A DNA stretch of 64,000 nt, from assembly GCF_023585825.1 (NCBI RefSeq), contig NZ_CP097751.1:248001-312000 (forward strand), in the 5' to 3' direction. Below, piece by piece: positions 19,479-33,402 of the stretch (positions are counted from its first letter, which is position 1; each line of letters opens with the position of its first letter). Below the pieces are notes generated by a model that was not told where the DNA came from, ran no database searches, and saw nothing but the letters and a program-made list of their open reading frames with translations. This DNA is from Candidatus Blochmanniella camponoti (GTDB lineage Bacteria > Pseudomonadota > Gammaproteobacteria > Enterobacterales > Enterobacteriaceae). The position numbers and the translations under genes are program-made.

Positions 19479-19959
19479 TTTTTTAAAGAAATAATTTACT
19501 AATTTATTGTGTTTTTGGAGATATGTATAGGATATTTTCTCAGGTATATTTATTATGTATAATAATGTTTATGTTATAAATAACGCATTTAATTTATCTA
19601 TTGTCGTATAATATATACGATATACTTCATATATAGTTTTCTATTGAAATTTACTACGGTTTACTATTATTTTATAATTGATTTATTAAAAAAATATTAT
19701 GGTGTACTTTATCATTAAAACTATTAGCTATATGAGATATATATAATATGTGTATATTGTTAATAATGAAATATTGGCATTATTCGCAATGGTTCAGTTT
19801 TATAAAAAAGATTTTAAAAAATTTTAAACATTACGGTATTCATTTTCTTTCTGTGCACATATGATATTTGAGTTGATTTATTGAATTATTCGTATTATGT
19901 ATGATTATTATATTTTGTAATGTGTCTTCTAAAATTAAGATAAGATATTTTTATTTGTT
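19479..19959. other. Non-coding stretch between emrE and pssA
   Basis: About 480 AT-rich bases with no recognisable gene, RNA or long repeat. A small inverted repeat CGTATA/TATACG near 19605 is the only structure noticed. Confidence 0.6.
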
Positions 19960-21336
19960 ATGATAAAAAAAAGAAAACATAATGAATTAAATAAATATGA
20001 TGATCATCAAATATTTCTTAGAGAATTGCCTAAAATTATTCAAAGAGTAGATTATTTTAAGATTCTATTCAGCCCTAAGGAATTTAGAACTGCATTATTG
20101 CATGCTATTTCTAGGGCAAGCAATCATATTTGTTTAGTTACATTGTATCTAGATGATGATCAAGGTGGTAGAAAAATTATCGATGCTTTACTTCATGTTA
20201 AAAAACTTCGTCCTCAAATTAAAATTAGGATTTTGGTAGATTGGCATCGTGCACGAAGAGTTCGTATTGGTTCTTCTAAAAAATATACGAATATTGATTG
20301 GTATACAGATATTATAAAGCAGTATCCTAATACTGAGATTGCAATATACGGAATACCAATCCATGTAAGTGAAGCTTTAGGAGTCCTTCATTTAAAAGGA
20401 TTTATTATCGACGATCAGATATTGTATAGTGGCGCTAATTTAAATGATGAGTATTTACATGTGAATACTAAATATAGATATGATCGGTATCATATAATAC
20501 GTAATCCGCAATTATCTGATATTATGTTGAATTATATTGATAGAGAATTATTGTCTGCAAAAGTGACTAACAATTTGGGATATGGAAATTCTTTAAAAAA
20601 ACTAAAGAACAGTAAGAATAATATTCGTTTGTTGCGTCGTAATTTACGAAAAGTCTGTTACCGTTATCAAGGTAACGCTACATTTAATGAATTAGCAATT
20701 TCTCCATTAGTTGGATTAGGTAAAAATAGCGCTCTTAATAAAACTATTTATCATTTAATTTATTCAGCAAGAAATAAAGTTGTATTATGTACACCTTATT
20801 TTAATATGCCTACTGTGTTAATACGCGCTTTGATTTCTTTGTTACGCCAAGGAATAAATATAGAAATTATTGTGGGAGATAAAATTGCTAATGATTTCTA
20901 TGTTCCTACACATCAGCCATTTACACTAATTAGTACTTTACCATATTTATATGAATTAAATTTACGTTATTTTTTAAAAAAGTTGCAAAAATATGTTGAT
21001 AATAAACAATTATTGGTGCGGATGTGGAAAGAAGGTAATAATGGGTATCATGTTAAGGGTATTTGGGTAGATGATGAATGGCAGTTGATTACTGGAAATA
21101 ATTTAAACCCTAGATCTGTAAGATTGGATTTAGAAAATGCTTTACTTGTTCATGACCCATGCAAATTGTTGTTTCATCAAAGAAATAAAGAATTAAACAT
21201 GATCCGTATGCATACGGATCATGTAGCGCATTATACATCATTACAACATGTATCGGATTATCCTACAAGAATAGGACAGTTACTTTATAGAATACATAAG
21301 ATTAGATTTGATCGATTAATTAATCGTATTTTATAA
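19960..21336 (+). CDS. pssA: Phosphatidylserine synthase PssA
   Basis: Condenses CDP-diacylglycerol with serine, the first committed step to phosphatidylethanolamine. It belongs to the phospholipase D superfamily, with two HKD motifs: HLKGFIIDD (His144, Lys146, Asp151) and HVKGIWVDDEW (His364). The C-terminal DYPTRIGQLLYRIHKIRFDRL matches E. coli. Length 458 versus 451. No clear Shine-Dalgarno. A perfect 28-base palindrome lies inside the gene (21197-21224). The stop is only 80 bases from the convergent 23S 3' end; kgtP, which lies between them in E. coli, is lost. Confidence 0.96.
   Translation: MIKKRKHNELNKYDDHQIFLRELPKIIQRVDYFKILFSPKEFRTALLHAISRASNHICLVTLYLDDDQGGRKIIDALLHVKKLRPQIKIRILVDWHRARRVRIGSSKKYTNIDWYTDIIKQYPNTEIAIYGIPIHVSEALGVLHLKGFIIDDQILYSGANLNDEYLHVNTKYRYDRYHIIRNPQLSDIMLNYIDRELLSAKVTNNLGYGNSLKKLKNSKNNIRLLRRNLRKVCYRYQGNATFNELAISPLVGLGKNSALNKTIYHLIYSARNKVVLCTPYFNMPTVLIRALISLLRQGINIEIIVGDKIANDFYVPTHQPFTLISTLPYLYELNLRYFLKKLQKYVDNKQLLVRMWKEGNNGYHVKGIWVDDEWQLITGNNLNPRSVRLDLENALLVHDPCKLLFHQRNKELNMIRMHTDHVAHYTSLQHVSDYPTRIGQLLYRIHKIRFDRLINRIL
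21197..21224. repeat. Perfect 28-base palindrome inside pssA
   Basis: The sequence from 21197 (ACATGATCCGTATG) to 21210 is the exact reverse complement of 21211-21224. It encodes residues around NMIRMHTDHV, a region of low conservation near the C-terminus. Confidence 0.8.
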
Positions 21337-21399
21337 AAATTAAATGTAATTTGCACATTCTATTTTCTTTATTTTGTATTGTAATCGTTAATTGTTTAA

Positions 21400-21415
21400 A
21401 AATTTCAGAATTGCG

Positions 21416-21423
<8 letters not shown>
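21400..21423 (-). other. 23S processing stem, 3' arm
   Basis: These 24 bases pair with 24387-24410, with one G-U in RNA. The pairing brings the ends of the 23S precursor together, the expected RNase III substrate. Confidence 0.85.
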
Positions 21424-24386
<2,963 letters not shown>

Positions 24387-24393
<7 letters not shown>

Positions 24394-24410
24394 TCGCAAT
24401 CCTGAAATTT
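24387..24410 (-). other. 23S processing stem, 5' arm
   Basis: Complementary to 21400-21423 and overlapping the first bases of 23S. It forms the long stem cut by RNase III (rnc is present in the window). Confidence 0.85.
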
Positions 24411-24654
24411 CTATAAATCTTTTTAAGCCATTACACATGCTTGGGCTATAGATAACTCTAATTATACTTTTATAATATAATTAGTATTTATATACATATG
24501 CATGTATATAATTTTTTTGTAATGCAATAATTGCTGTAATTATTGAATCCGACTTTTTTAAATAAATAAAAAATTATGTAACCTACGATTACAAATCGTC
24601 GTAAATATTAGTTAATACTTACACTAATATTTTTTAATTTTAAATTTTTCCCTT

Positions 24655-24667
24655 ATTGTTAAAGAAC
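24655..24667 (-). promoter_or_regulatory. boxA in 16S-23S spacer
   Basis: The minus strand reads GTTCTTTAACAAT, matching the E. coli spacer boxA (GCTCTTTAACAAT) except at one base. boxA loads NusB/S10 with SuhB and NusG for rRNA antitermination. Confidence 0.8.
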
Positions 24668-24715
24668 AAAAATACCAAATTTTATATTTATAAAACCCAC
24701 TATAAAAACCTATAA

Positions 24716-24788
24716 TGTCCCCTAGGGGTTTCGAACCCCTGTTGCCGCCGTGAAAGGGCAGTGTCCTAGACCTCTAGACGAAGGGGAC
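24716..24788 (-). tRNA. gltT-like: tRNA-Glu (anticodon TTC)
   Basis: The minus strand reads GTCCCCTTCGTCTAGAGG at the 5' end, the anticodon loop CCTTTCACG and the T arm AGGGGTTCGAACCCCT, closing with AGGGGAC. It matches E. coli tRNA-Glu almost base for base. CCA is not encoded and the discriminator appears to be A rather than G. Its place in the 16S-23S spacer is the same as in E. coli rrnB, rrnC, rrnE and rrnG. Confidence 0.97.
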
Positions 24789-24855
24789 TGAGTTCTAGTA
24801 ACAACAAAATTTAATCTTGGTATTTTATAAATATTTCAATTATCATAGAATAATG

Positions 24856-24888
24856 TTAGATAACTGATGTGGGCGCTTTTGCTCATAT
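24856..24888 (-). other. 16S processing stem, 3' arm
   Basis: TTAGATAACTGATGTGGGCG on the plus strand, just beyond the 16S 3' end, is complementary to the leader arm at about 26567-26598. Together they form the RNase III stem around 16S. Confidence 0.75.
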
Positions 24889-24901
24889 TATTTTGATAAA
24901 G

Positions 24902-26465
<1,564 letters not shown>

Positions 26466-26566
26466 AAAATTAATTCCCATTTATAAAATAAGTTCGTTAA
26501 TTTTAATGAGTAACTATTAATCAATTAACTTTTCTATGTTTTAGAATGGATAATACTATATCTTAT

Positions 26567-26598
26567 ATTTGCTCAAGTGCCCACATCAATTATCTAAA
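26567..26598 (-). other. 16S processing stem, 5' arm in the leader
   Basis: The minus strand reads TTAGATAATTGATGTGGGCA. It pairs with 24856-24888 downstream of 16S and closely resembles the E. coli leader sequence at the same place. Confidence 0.75.
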
Positions 26599-26604
26599 AA
26601 TCAT

Positions 26605-26617
26605 ATTGTTAAAGAAC
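26605..26617 (-). promoter_or_regulatory. boxA in the rRNA leader
   Basis: The minus strand reads GTTCTTTAACAAT, as in the E. coli leader. It is directly upstream of the processing arm. It supports an active antitermination system using NusG and probably SuhB. Confidence 0.82.
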
Positions 26618-26671
26618 TATATTTCTAATCATATATATTTCATACTATTTTAAAAATAAAACAAATATATC

Positions 26672-26698
26672 ATTATCATTGATTTTGACTGATGTCAA
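26672..26698 (-). promoter_or_regulatory. Candidate rRNA operon promoter
   Basis: The minus strand has TTGACA (26698-26693) and, 15 bases on, GATAAT (26677-26672). The -35 is perfect and the -10 is a 5/6 match, but the spacing is two bases short of optimal. It sits about 55 bases upstream of boxA. Confidence 0.35.
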
Positions 26699-26895
26699 TA
26701 GTATTTAATACTATTTTATAATTTGATAGTTTTTATTGAAAATATTTAAACTACATTTTTATAATTGTAAAAATTATTTAAATCATTTTGTGTCTTAGTG
26801 AATAATATATAATATATACTATAATTATGTTACTATTGTATAATATTTGTTAAGATACATTGATACCGTAGTTTAATTATTGTTACGAGGATATT

Positions 26896-28524
26896 ATGAT
26901 ACAATCATCATTGTTAATTCGTCGTGTATTAATTAGTGTATTTGATAAATCTAATATTTTAGAATTTGCTCAGTCATTAATTCAACGGGGTATTCAATTA
27001 TTATCTACTGGGGGTACGGCTCAAATATTATCTGATGCTGGATTGCCAGTAATCAAAATTTCCGACTATACTAAATTACCTGAAATTATGGACGGACGCG
27101 TTAAAACATTACACTATAAAGTATATGCTGGAATTCTTGGTAGACGAGGATTAGATGATGCTATCATGCGCCAATATAATATTCCACCAATTGATATGGT
27201 AGTAGTTAATTTTTATTCATTTAATGCCTTGCTTTCAAAAAATAAAAAATATTCTCAAGAAGAAATGTTAGATCGTATTGATATCAGTGGCCCAAGTATG
27301 GTGAGGGCAGCAGCAAAAAATTATAAAAACGTAGCTGTTGTAGTCAATAACGATAGTTATAAAAAAATTTTAGATGAAATCAATTGTTATGATGGATTAC
27401 TCAGTTTAGACACTCGTTTTCATTTGGCGGTAAAAGCATTTAAATATGTTACTGAATATGATAATACAATTTCTGATTATTTTAATCATCAATTACGAAG
27501 CAGCTATCATACATCCATGACTAATGATCATCATTACGATCAATCCTATTCTTATTTTCCTAAAAATTTAACTTTTATGAATCTTAAATTTATAAAAAAA
27601 CAAGATATGCGTTATGGAGAAAATCCACATCAACGCGCAGCATTTTATACGGATATATCTAAGAAACACACAGGATCTATTTCTGATGCTCAGCAATTAC
27701 AAGGAAAACCATTATCTTACAATAATATAGTAGACATGGATACGGCGTTAGAATGCGCGAAAATGTTCGATGAACCAACTTGTGTGATTGTTAAACATAC
27801 TAATCCATGTGGTGTAGCAACATCTGATACTATTTGCACTGCGTATGCTAAAGCTTATCAATCAGATCCGATTTCTGCGTTTGGAGGAATTATTGCTTTT
27901 AATAGATCTTTAGATAAAAAGACAGCTCAAACCATTATTAGTCAACAATTTGTCGAAGCAATCGTCGCTCCAAATATTAATCGAGATTGTATTAGTATTG
28001 TATCTAGTAAAAAACATGTACGAATATTGAAGTGTGGCATGTGGACCCCACGAACATCAGATGTAGATTTCAAACGAATTAATGGAGGATTATTAATACA
28101 AGATTATGATGTAATGACAAATTTAAAGCATTTAGAAATAGTTACTATTCGAAAACCAACAAAAGAAGAAATGAAAGATGCATTATTCTGTTGGAAAGTG
28201 GTTAAATTTGTTAAATCTAATGCCATTGTTTGCGGTAAAAATTGTCAAACTATCGGAATTGGAACCGGTCAAATGAATCGAGTGTACGCGGCAAAAATAG
28301 CTACTTCCTTCCAAGAACGACAGGGCGTATTGAATACTAAAGGGTCAGTGATGGCTTCTGATGCTTTTTTTCCTTTTTCTGACGTGGTACATATTGCGTC
28401 CGAAATAGGTATTAAATGTATTATCCAACCAGGAGGATCTATTCGAGACCAAGAAATTATTAAAACTGCTGATCGGCATGGTATTGCGATGATTTTCACA
28501 CATATTCGTCATTTTAGGCATTAA
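26896..28524 (+). CDS. purH: Bifunctional AICAR formyltransferase / IMP cyclohydrolase
   Basis: Catalyses the last two steps of IMP synthesis and also recycles AICAR from histidine biosynthesis. The N-terminal cyclohydrolase domain has GRVKTLHYKVYAGILGRRG, where most homologs read KTLHPKVHGGIL, but the catalytic lysine, tyrosine, aspartate and second lysine appear kept. The C-terminal transformylase has VKHTNPCGVA, SAFGGIIAFNR, KFVKSNAIV and QPGGSIRDQE. Length 542 versus 529. ACGAGGA precedes the ATG. purD, which follows in E. coli, is lost. It is divergent from the rRNA operon as at E. coli rrnE. Confidence 0.96.
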   Translation: MIQSSLLIRRVLISVFDKSNILEFAQSLIQRGIQLLSTGGTAQILSDAGLPVIKISDYTKLPEIMDGRVKTLHYKVYAGILGRRGLDDAIMRQYNIPPIDMVVVNFYSFNALLSKNKKYSQEEMLDRIDISGPSMVRAAAKNYKNVAVVVNNDSYKKILDEINCYDGLLSLDTRFHLAVKAFKYVTEYDNTISDYFNHQLRSSYHTSMTNDHHYDQSYSYFPKNLTFMNLKFIKKQDMRYGENPHQRAAFYTDISKKHTGSISDAQQLQGKPLSYNNIVDMDTALECAKMFDEPTCVIVKHTNPCGVATSDTICTAYAKAYQSDPISAFGGIIAFNRSLDKKTAQTIISQQFVEAIVAPNINRDCISIVSSKKHVRILKCGMWTPRTSDVDFKRINGGLLIQDYDVMTNLKHLEIVTIRKPTKEEMKDALFCWKVVKFVKSNAIVCGKNCQTIGIGTGQMNRVYAAKIATSFQERQGVLNTKGSVMASDAFFPFSDVVHIASEIGIKCIIQPGGSIRDQEIIKTADRHGIAMIFTHIRHFRH

Positions 28525-29063
28525 TTATTTAAAAAATTATCGTATTTCTCTGGAGAAAATACGAGAGTCTTAGACATTTTTTGATAACAAAAATGATTAT
28601 ATATCAAAACAATAGCTTTTTTATCATTTAAAAATTGTGGACAATAATTTTCTTAAAGACATGTTGAATAGAATCCATTTTATCTATAAAAATTGGGGAA
28701 AAGAGTTAACTTTTTATAAAAAATGATAAACATGTGTTATTAACGATGTTAATTTAATTAGATTATTTATAAACAAATTGCACATAAGTGTATATATTGT
28801 ATATATAGCATAATATTTTATAAGCAAAGTTATGTGGCAGTGTAATCGTCAATTGTTAATTTTACATCGAACAAAAAGGTTATCGTTAAAATAATACAAA
28901 TTGCACCCCATTTTTAGTTGATAAACATATCACACTATATGTATAAAAATTACAGTATAAATTAAATAATATCAACTCAAATAATACTATTATTTATGCC
29001 TATAACGTGATTTTACAATATAGCCCTTTCTCTTGCTTGTTATCATATTTCTTAAAATTCTAT
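28525..29063. other. Non-coding stretch between convergent purH and rpoC
   Basis: About 540 bases where E. coli has purD, hupA, hemE, thi genes and others. No remnant is recognised. An imperfect hairpin 28541-28563 (CGTATTTCTC with GAGAAAATACG, one bulged base) follows the purH stop and may be its terminator, though its T-rich stretch comes about 12 bases later. Confidence 0.55.
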
Positions 29064-32000
29064 TTATTTAGGAGAAGTTGCGTTTAATAGTTCAGTTAAA
29101 TTCGCCGATGCTTCATCTGCTGTAATTTGGGAAGAAATATTTGTTATTACAGATTTTTCTGTTTCTTTTGTATTACTGGGATGACGATGATGTACGCGCT
29201 CCTGATGATAAGAGTAGCCAGTTCCAGCCGGGATCAATCTACCAACAATGACGTTTTCTTTAAGACCACGTAGTTCATCTCGCTTTCCAGCTACAGATGA
29301 TTCTGTCAGCACACGTGTTGTTTCTTGAAAAGATGCTGCAGAAATAAATGATTCTGTCGCTAATGAAGCTTTAGTTATGCCCAATAAATTACGTATAAAA
29401 CTTATTTTTACTTTTCCTTCATTTTCTAATTTTCGATTAGCAATTTTAATACGTGAATATTCTACCTGTTCACCTACTAAAAAATCAGAACTGCCTGATC
29501 GAATCACAGTGGCTTTACGCAACATCTGACGCACAATAACTTCTATATGTTTATCATTGATCTTTACTCCTTGTAAGCGATAAACATCTTGCACTTCATT
29601 TACAATGTAACGAGTTACAGCGTGCACTCCACGTAATCTCAGAATATCATGGGGAGATTCCGGTCCATCAGAAATGATATCTCCACGATCTACGTATTCA
29701 CCTTCAAAAACATTAAGATGACGCCATTTGGGAATCATTTCTTCATACACATCTCCGTCTTCAATAGGAGATATCATTAAACGACGTTTTCCTTTGGTTT
29801 CTTTGCCAAAAGAAATGGTCCCGCTAATTTCTGCTAAAATTGCCGATTCTTTTGGACGACGTGCTTCAAAGAGGTCGGCAACACGCGGTAAGCCTCCGGT
29901 AATATCTTTAGTACCACTACTTTCATACGGTAATCTTGCTAATATATCTCCACAAATAATTCTGGATCCATCAACTAATTGAATTACACTTCTACCAGGC
30001 AAAAAATATTGAACAGGCACATCTGTACCTGGAATAAAGATATCATAACCATTAATATCTACTATTTTTAATGTAGGTCTTAAATCTTTAGCGCTACTCA
30101 CACGTTCAGAGGTATCTAATACTACAATGGAGGTTAATCCTGTTAATTCATCCGTTTGTTTGACAATACTTTGACCATCTATCAAATCAATAAATTGGAT
30201 AAATCCACTTACTTCAGCAATCACCGGCATAGTATGTGGATCCCAATAAGCTACTATTTCTCCATGTATGACTTTTTCTTCATTTTTTTTAGTTATTATA
30301 GCTCCATACGGTACTTTATAGCTTTCTTTGGTACGAGAAAATTGATCAATAATTTTAAGCTCAGTGTTACGTGATATAACCACTAATTTTCCTTCTCCAT
30401 TTATTACGGATTTGATATTTTTTAAACGGACAGTACCCGTGTTTTTAATTTGAATACTCGATTCTAAAGCAGATCGGGAGGCGGCTCCCCCAATATGAAA
30501 GGTACGCATAGTTAATTGAGTGCCTGGCTCACCAATAGATTGAGCAGCAATGACGCCAATTGCTTCTCCTTTATTTACAAGTTGACCCCGAGCTAAATCC
30601 CGACCATAACATTTTGAACAAACTCCAAAATCAGTATCACAAGTCACAACAGATCGCACTTTGACAGTATCAATGGAATGTTCATCTAAAATATCACACC
30701 AGTATTCGTCTAATAAAGTGTTACGTACGATCAATACTTTATCATCCTCCGCGTTAGATTCTAGAACATCTTCTGCTAAAACTCGACCTAATACACGTTC
30801 TCGTAAAGGTTCTTTTACATCTCCGCCTTCAATAACAGGGCTCATTACGATACCAGAAAATGTATCGCAATCGTCTTGAGTGATTACTAAGTCTTGAGCA
30901 ACATCTACTAAACGACGAGTTAAATAACCAGAATTAGCTGTTTTTAAAGCAGTATCAGCTAATCCTTTACGTGCTCCATGTGTAGAAATGAAATACTGTA
31001 ATACATTTAATCCCTCCCGAAAATTTGCGGTGATAGGTGTTTCAATAATTGATCCATCCGGTTTTGCCATTAAACCACGCATTCCGGCAAGTTGGCGAAT
31101 TTGTGCCGCTGATCCGCGAGCCCCAGAGTCTGCCATCATAAAAATGTTATTAAATGAAGCTTGAGTTTCTGGTTGTCCATTACGATTCATCACAGTCTCA
31201 GTAGCTAAATTATCCATCATTGCTTGTGCAACACGTTCATTAGCCGCAGCCCAAATATCAATAACCTTGTTATAACGTTCTCCTGCTGTCACTAATCCAG
31301 TTTGAAATTGTTCTTGTATTTCTACCACTTCAGATTCTGCTTCATCGATTATATCCGCTTTTTTCGAAGGAATCATCATATCATCAATACCGACAGAAGC
31401 TCCAGAACGAGCAGCATATGCAAACCCAGTATACATAATTTGATCAGCTAAGATAACAGTAGCTTTCAAACCCAGCAGACGATAACAACTATTTAACATT
31501 GTGGATATAGCTTTCTTGCCTAATACTTGATTGACCAATATAAATGGTAATCCTTTAGGAACAATCATCCATAATATAGAGCGTCCTATTGTACTATTGA
31601 CAAGATTTGTTTTTTTTGACCATTCTCCGTTTTTATCATATTCGTATTCGGTAATACGTATCTTAATACGAGCGTGTAGATCGGCCAAACCTAAACGATA
31701 AAGACATTCTGCTTCTTTTGGGCCAGTTAATACCATTCCTTCACCTTTAGCATTTGAACGTTCGCGAGTCATATAATACAAACCTAATACTACGTCCTGT
31801 GATGGAACAATAATAGGTTCTCCATTAGCAGGAGATAAAATATTATTAGTAGACATCATTAAAGCTCTAGCCTCTAATTGAGCCTCTAGTGTTAATGGAA
31901 CGTGTACTGCCATTTGATCACCGTCAAAATCCGCGTTATAGGCGGCACAGACTAATGGATGTAATTGAATGGCTTTTCCTTCTATTAATACTGGTTCAAA

Positions 32001-33311
32001 AGCTTGAATGCCTAACCTATGTAATGTAGGAGCACGATTTAACATTACTGGATGTTCTCGAATTACGTTATCGAGAATATCCCATACTACAGCTTCTTCG
32101 CGATCTACCATTTTTTTAGCCGCTTTAATAGTACTAGCAAAACCTTGTAATTCCAATTTTCCATAAATAAATGGTTTAAATAATTCTAAAGCCATTTTTT
32201 TTGGTAACCCACATTGATGTAATTTTAAATAGGGTCCAACAGTAATTACTGAACGACCCGAATAATCAACACGTTTCCCTAAAAGATTCTGACGAAATCT
32301 ACCTTGTTTACCTTTAATCATGTCAGCTAAAGATTTCAAAGGACGTTTGTTAGAACCAGTAATTGCACGTCCTCTACGTCCGTTATCTAGCAATGCATCT
32401 ACTGCTTCTTGTAGCATTCTTTTTTCATTGCGTACTATGATTTCTGGAGCAGATAAATCTAATAATCGTTTTAATCTATTGTTTCTATTAATAACACGAC
32501 GGTATAAATCATTTAAATCAGAAGTAGCAAAACGCCCCCCATCTAATGGAACTAATGGTCTTAAATCCGGAGGCAGTACTGGCAACACATTTAAAACCAT
32601 CCATTCAGGTTTATTTTCAGAATATATAAATGCTTCAATTAATTTTATACGTTTTGTTATTTTTTTGCGTTTAGTTTCAGAATTACTATCTTCTAATATT
32701 TCTCGTAAGTATTCACATTCATTTTTTAAATTTGTATTTCTTAATAAAATTTGAATGGCTTCAGCTCCCATTTTAGCTTCAAATTCATCTCCAAACTCTT
32801 CTAATGCATCTAAATATTCCTCTTCAGTTAAGATCTGACGACATTCGAGACTAGTCATGCCGCTTTCAACTACTACATAGGATTCGAAATATAAAACGCG
32901 TTCTATATCGCGTAATGGCATATCTAATAACAAACCAATACGCGAGGGTAATGATTTTAGAAACCAAATATGAGCAGTAGGAGAAGCCAATTCGATATGT
33001 CCCATGCGTTCACGTCGTACTTTGCTTTGTGTTACTTCTACTCCACATTTTTCGCAAACTACCCCACGATGTTTTAGACGCTTATATTTACCGCATAAGC
33101 ACTCATAATCTTTAATAGGCCCAAAAATGCGAGCACAAAATAAACCATCTCGTTCAGGTTTAAAAGTACGGTAATTAATAGTCTCTGGTTTTTTCACTTC
33201 ACCAAAAGACCAGGATCTAATCATATCTGGAGAAGCAAGTGCAATTTTGATTGCATTAAATTCTTCTACTTGAATATGTTGTGTCTTAAAAAATCTCAGT
33301 AAATCTTTCAC
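29064..33311 (-). CDS. rpoC: DNA-directed RNA polymerase subunit beta'
   Basis: Catalytic beta' subunit. The N-terminal zinc site [20 protein letters not shown], the magnesium-binding [12 protein letters not shown], the trigger-loop region ([19 protein letters not shown]) and the second zinc site ending [12 protein letters not shown] are intact. Length 1415 versus 1407. The start codon is GTG (33309-33311), as in E. coli. It lies 91 bases after rpoB in the beta operon. Confidence 0.98.
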   Translation of the reverse strand: MKDLLRFFKTQHIQVEEFNAIKIALASPDMIRSWSFGEVKKPETINYRTFKPERDGLFCARIFGPIKDYECLCGKYKRLKHRGVVCEKCGVEVTQSKVRRERMGHIELASPTAHIWFLKSLPSRIGLLLDMPLRDIERVLYFESYVVVESGMTSLECRQILTEEEYLDALEEFGDEFEAKMGAEAIQILLRNTNLKNECEYLREILEDSNSETKRKKITKRIKLIEAFIYSENKPEWMVLNVLPVLPPDLRPLVPLDGGRFATSDLNDLYRRVINRNNRLKRLLDLSAPEIIVRNEKRMLQEAVDALLDNGRRGRAITGSNKRPLKSLADMIKGKQGRFRQNLLGKRVDYSGRSVITVGPYLKLHQCGLPKKMALELFKPFIYGKLELQGFASTIKAAKKMVDREEAVVWDILDNVIREHPVMLNRAPTLHRLGIQAFEPVLIEGKAIQLHPLVCAAYNADFDGDQMAVHVPLTLEAQLEARALMMSTNNILSPANGEPIIVPSQDVVLGLYYMTRERSNAKGEGMVLTGPKEAECLYRLGLADLHARIKIRITEYEYDKNGEWSKKTNLVNSTIGRSILWMIVPKGLPFILVNQVLGKKAISTMLNSCYRLLGLKATVILADQIMYTGFAYAARSGASVGIDDMMIPSKKADIIDEAESEVVEIQEQFQTGLVTAGERYNKVIDIWAAANERVAQAMMDNLATETVMNRNGQPETQASFNNIFMMADSGARGSAAQIRQLAGMRGLMAKPDGSIIETPITANFREGLNVLQYFISTHGARKGLADTALKTANSGYLTRRLVDVAQDLVITQDDCDTFSGIVMSPVIEGGDVKEPLRERVLGRVLAEDVLESNAEDDKVLIVRNTLLDEYWCDILDEHSIDTVKVRSVVTCDTDFGVCSKCYGRDLARGQLVNKGEAIGVIAAQSIGEPGTQLTMRTFHIGGAASRSALESSIQIKNTGTVRLKNIKSVINGEGKLVVISRNTELKIIDQFSRTKESYKVPYGAIITKKNEEKVIHGEIVAYWDPHTMPVIAEVSGFIQFIDLIDGQSIVKQTDELTGLTSIVVLDTSERVSSAKDLRPTLKIVDINGYDIFIPGTDVPVQYFLPGRSVIQLVDGSRIICGDILARLPYESSGTKDITGGLPRVADLFEARRPKESAILAEISGTISFGKETKGKRRLMISPIEDGDVYEEMIPKWRHLNVFEGEYVDRGDIISDGPESPHDILRLRGVHAVTRYIVNEVQDVYRLQGVKINDKHIEVIVRQMLRKATVIRSGSSDFLVGEQVEYSRIKIANRKLENEGKVKISFIRNLLGITKASLATESFISAASFQETTRVLTESSVAGKRDELRGLKENVIVGRLIPAGTGYSYHQERVHHRHPSNTKETEKSVITNISSQITADEASANLTELLNATSPK

Positions 33312-33402
33312 AGATGAGCCTTTATTAAAGTTATACTTTTTGAACGTATAAGTACTATATGCTTTACAAAATATGTCTATATATAGAGATTAATTTAAAA
33401 TA

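Larger units (their letters stand above)
26466..26895. other. rRNA leader and divergent purH/rrn control region
   Basis: About 430 bases between the 16S 5' end and the purH start. On the minus strand it holds, in order of transcription, a candidate promoter (26672-26698), boxA (26605-26617) and the 16S processing arm (about 26567-26598). The purH promoter must lie toward 26895. Confidence 0.7.

Noticed and set aside
32320-32754. 144-codon plus-strand frame opposite rpoC
   Set aside because: It is antisense to the highly conserved beta' gene and has no family match.
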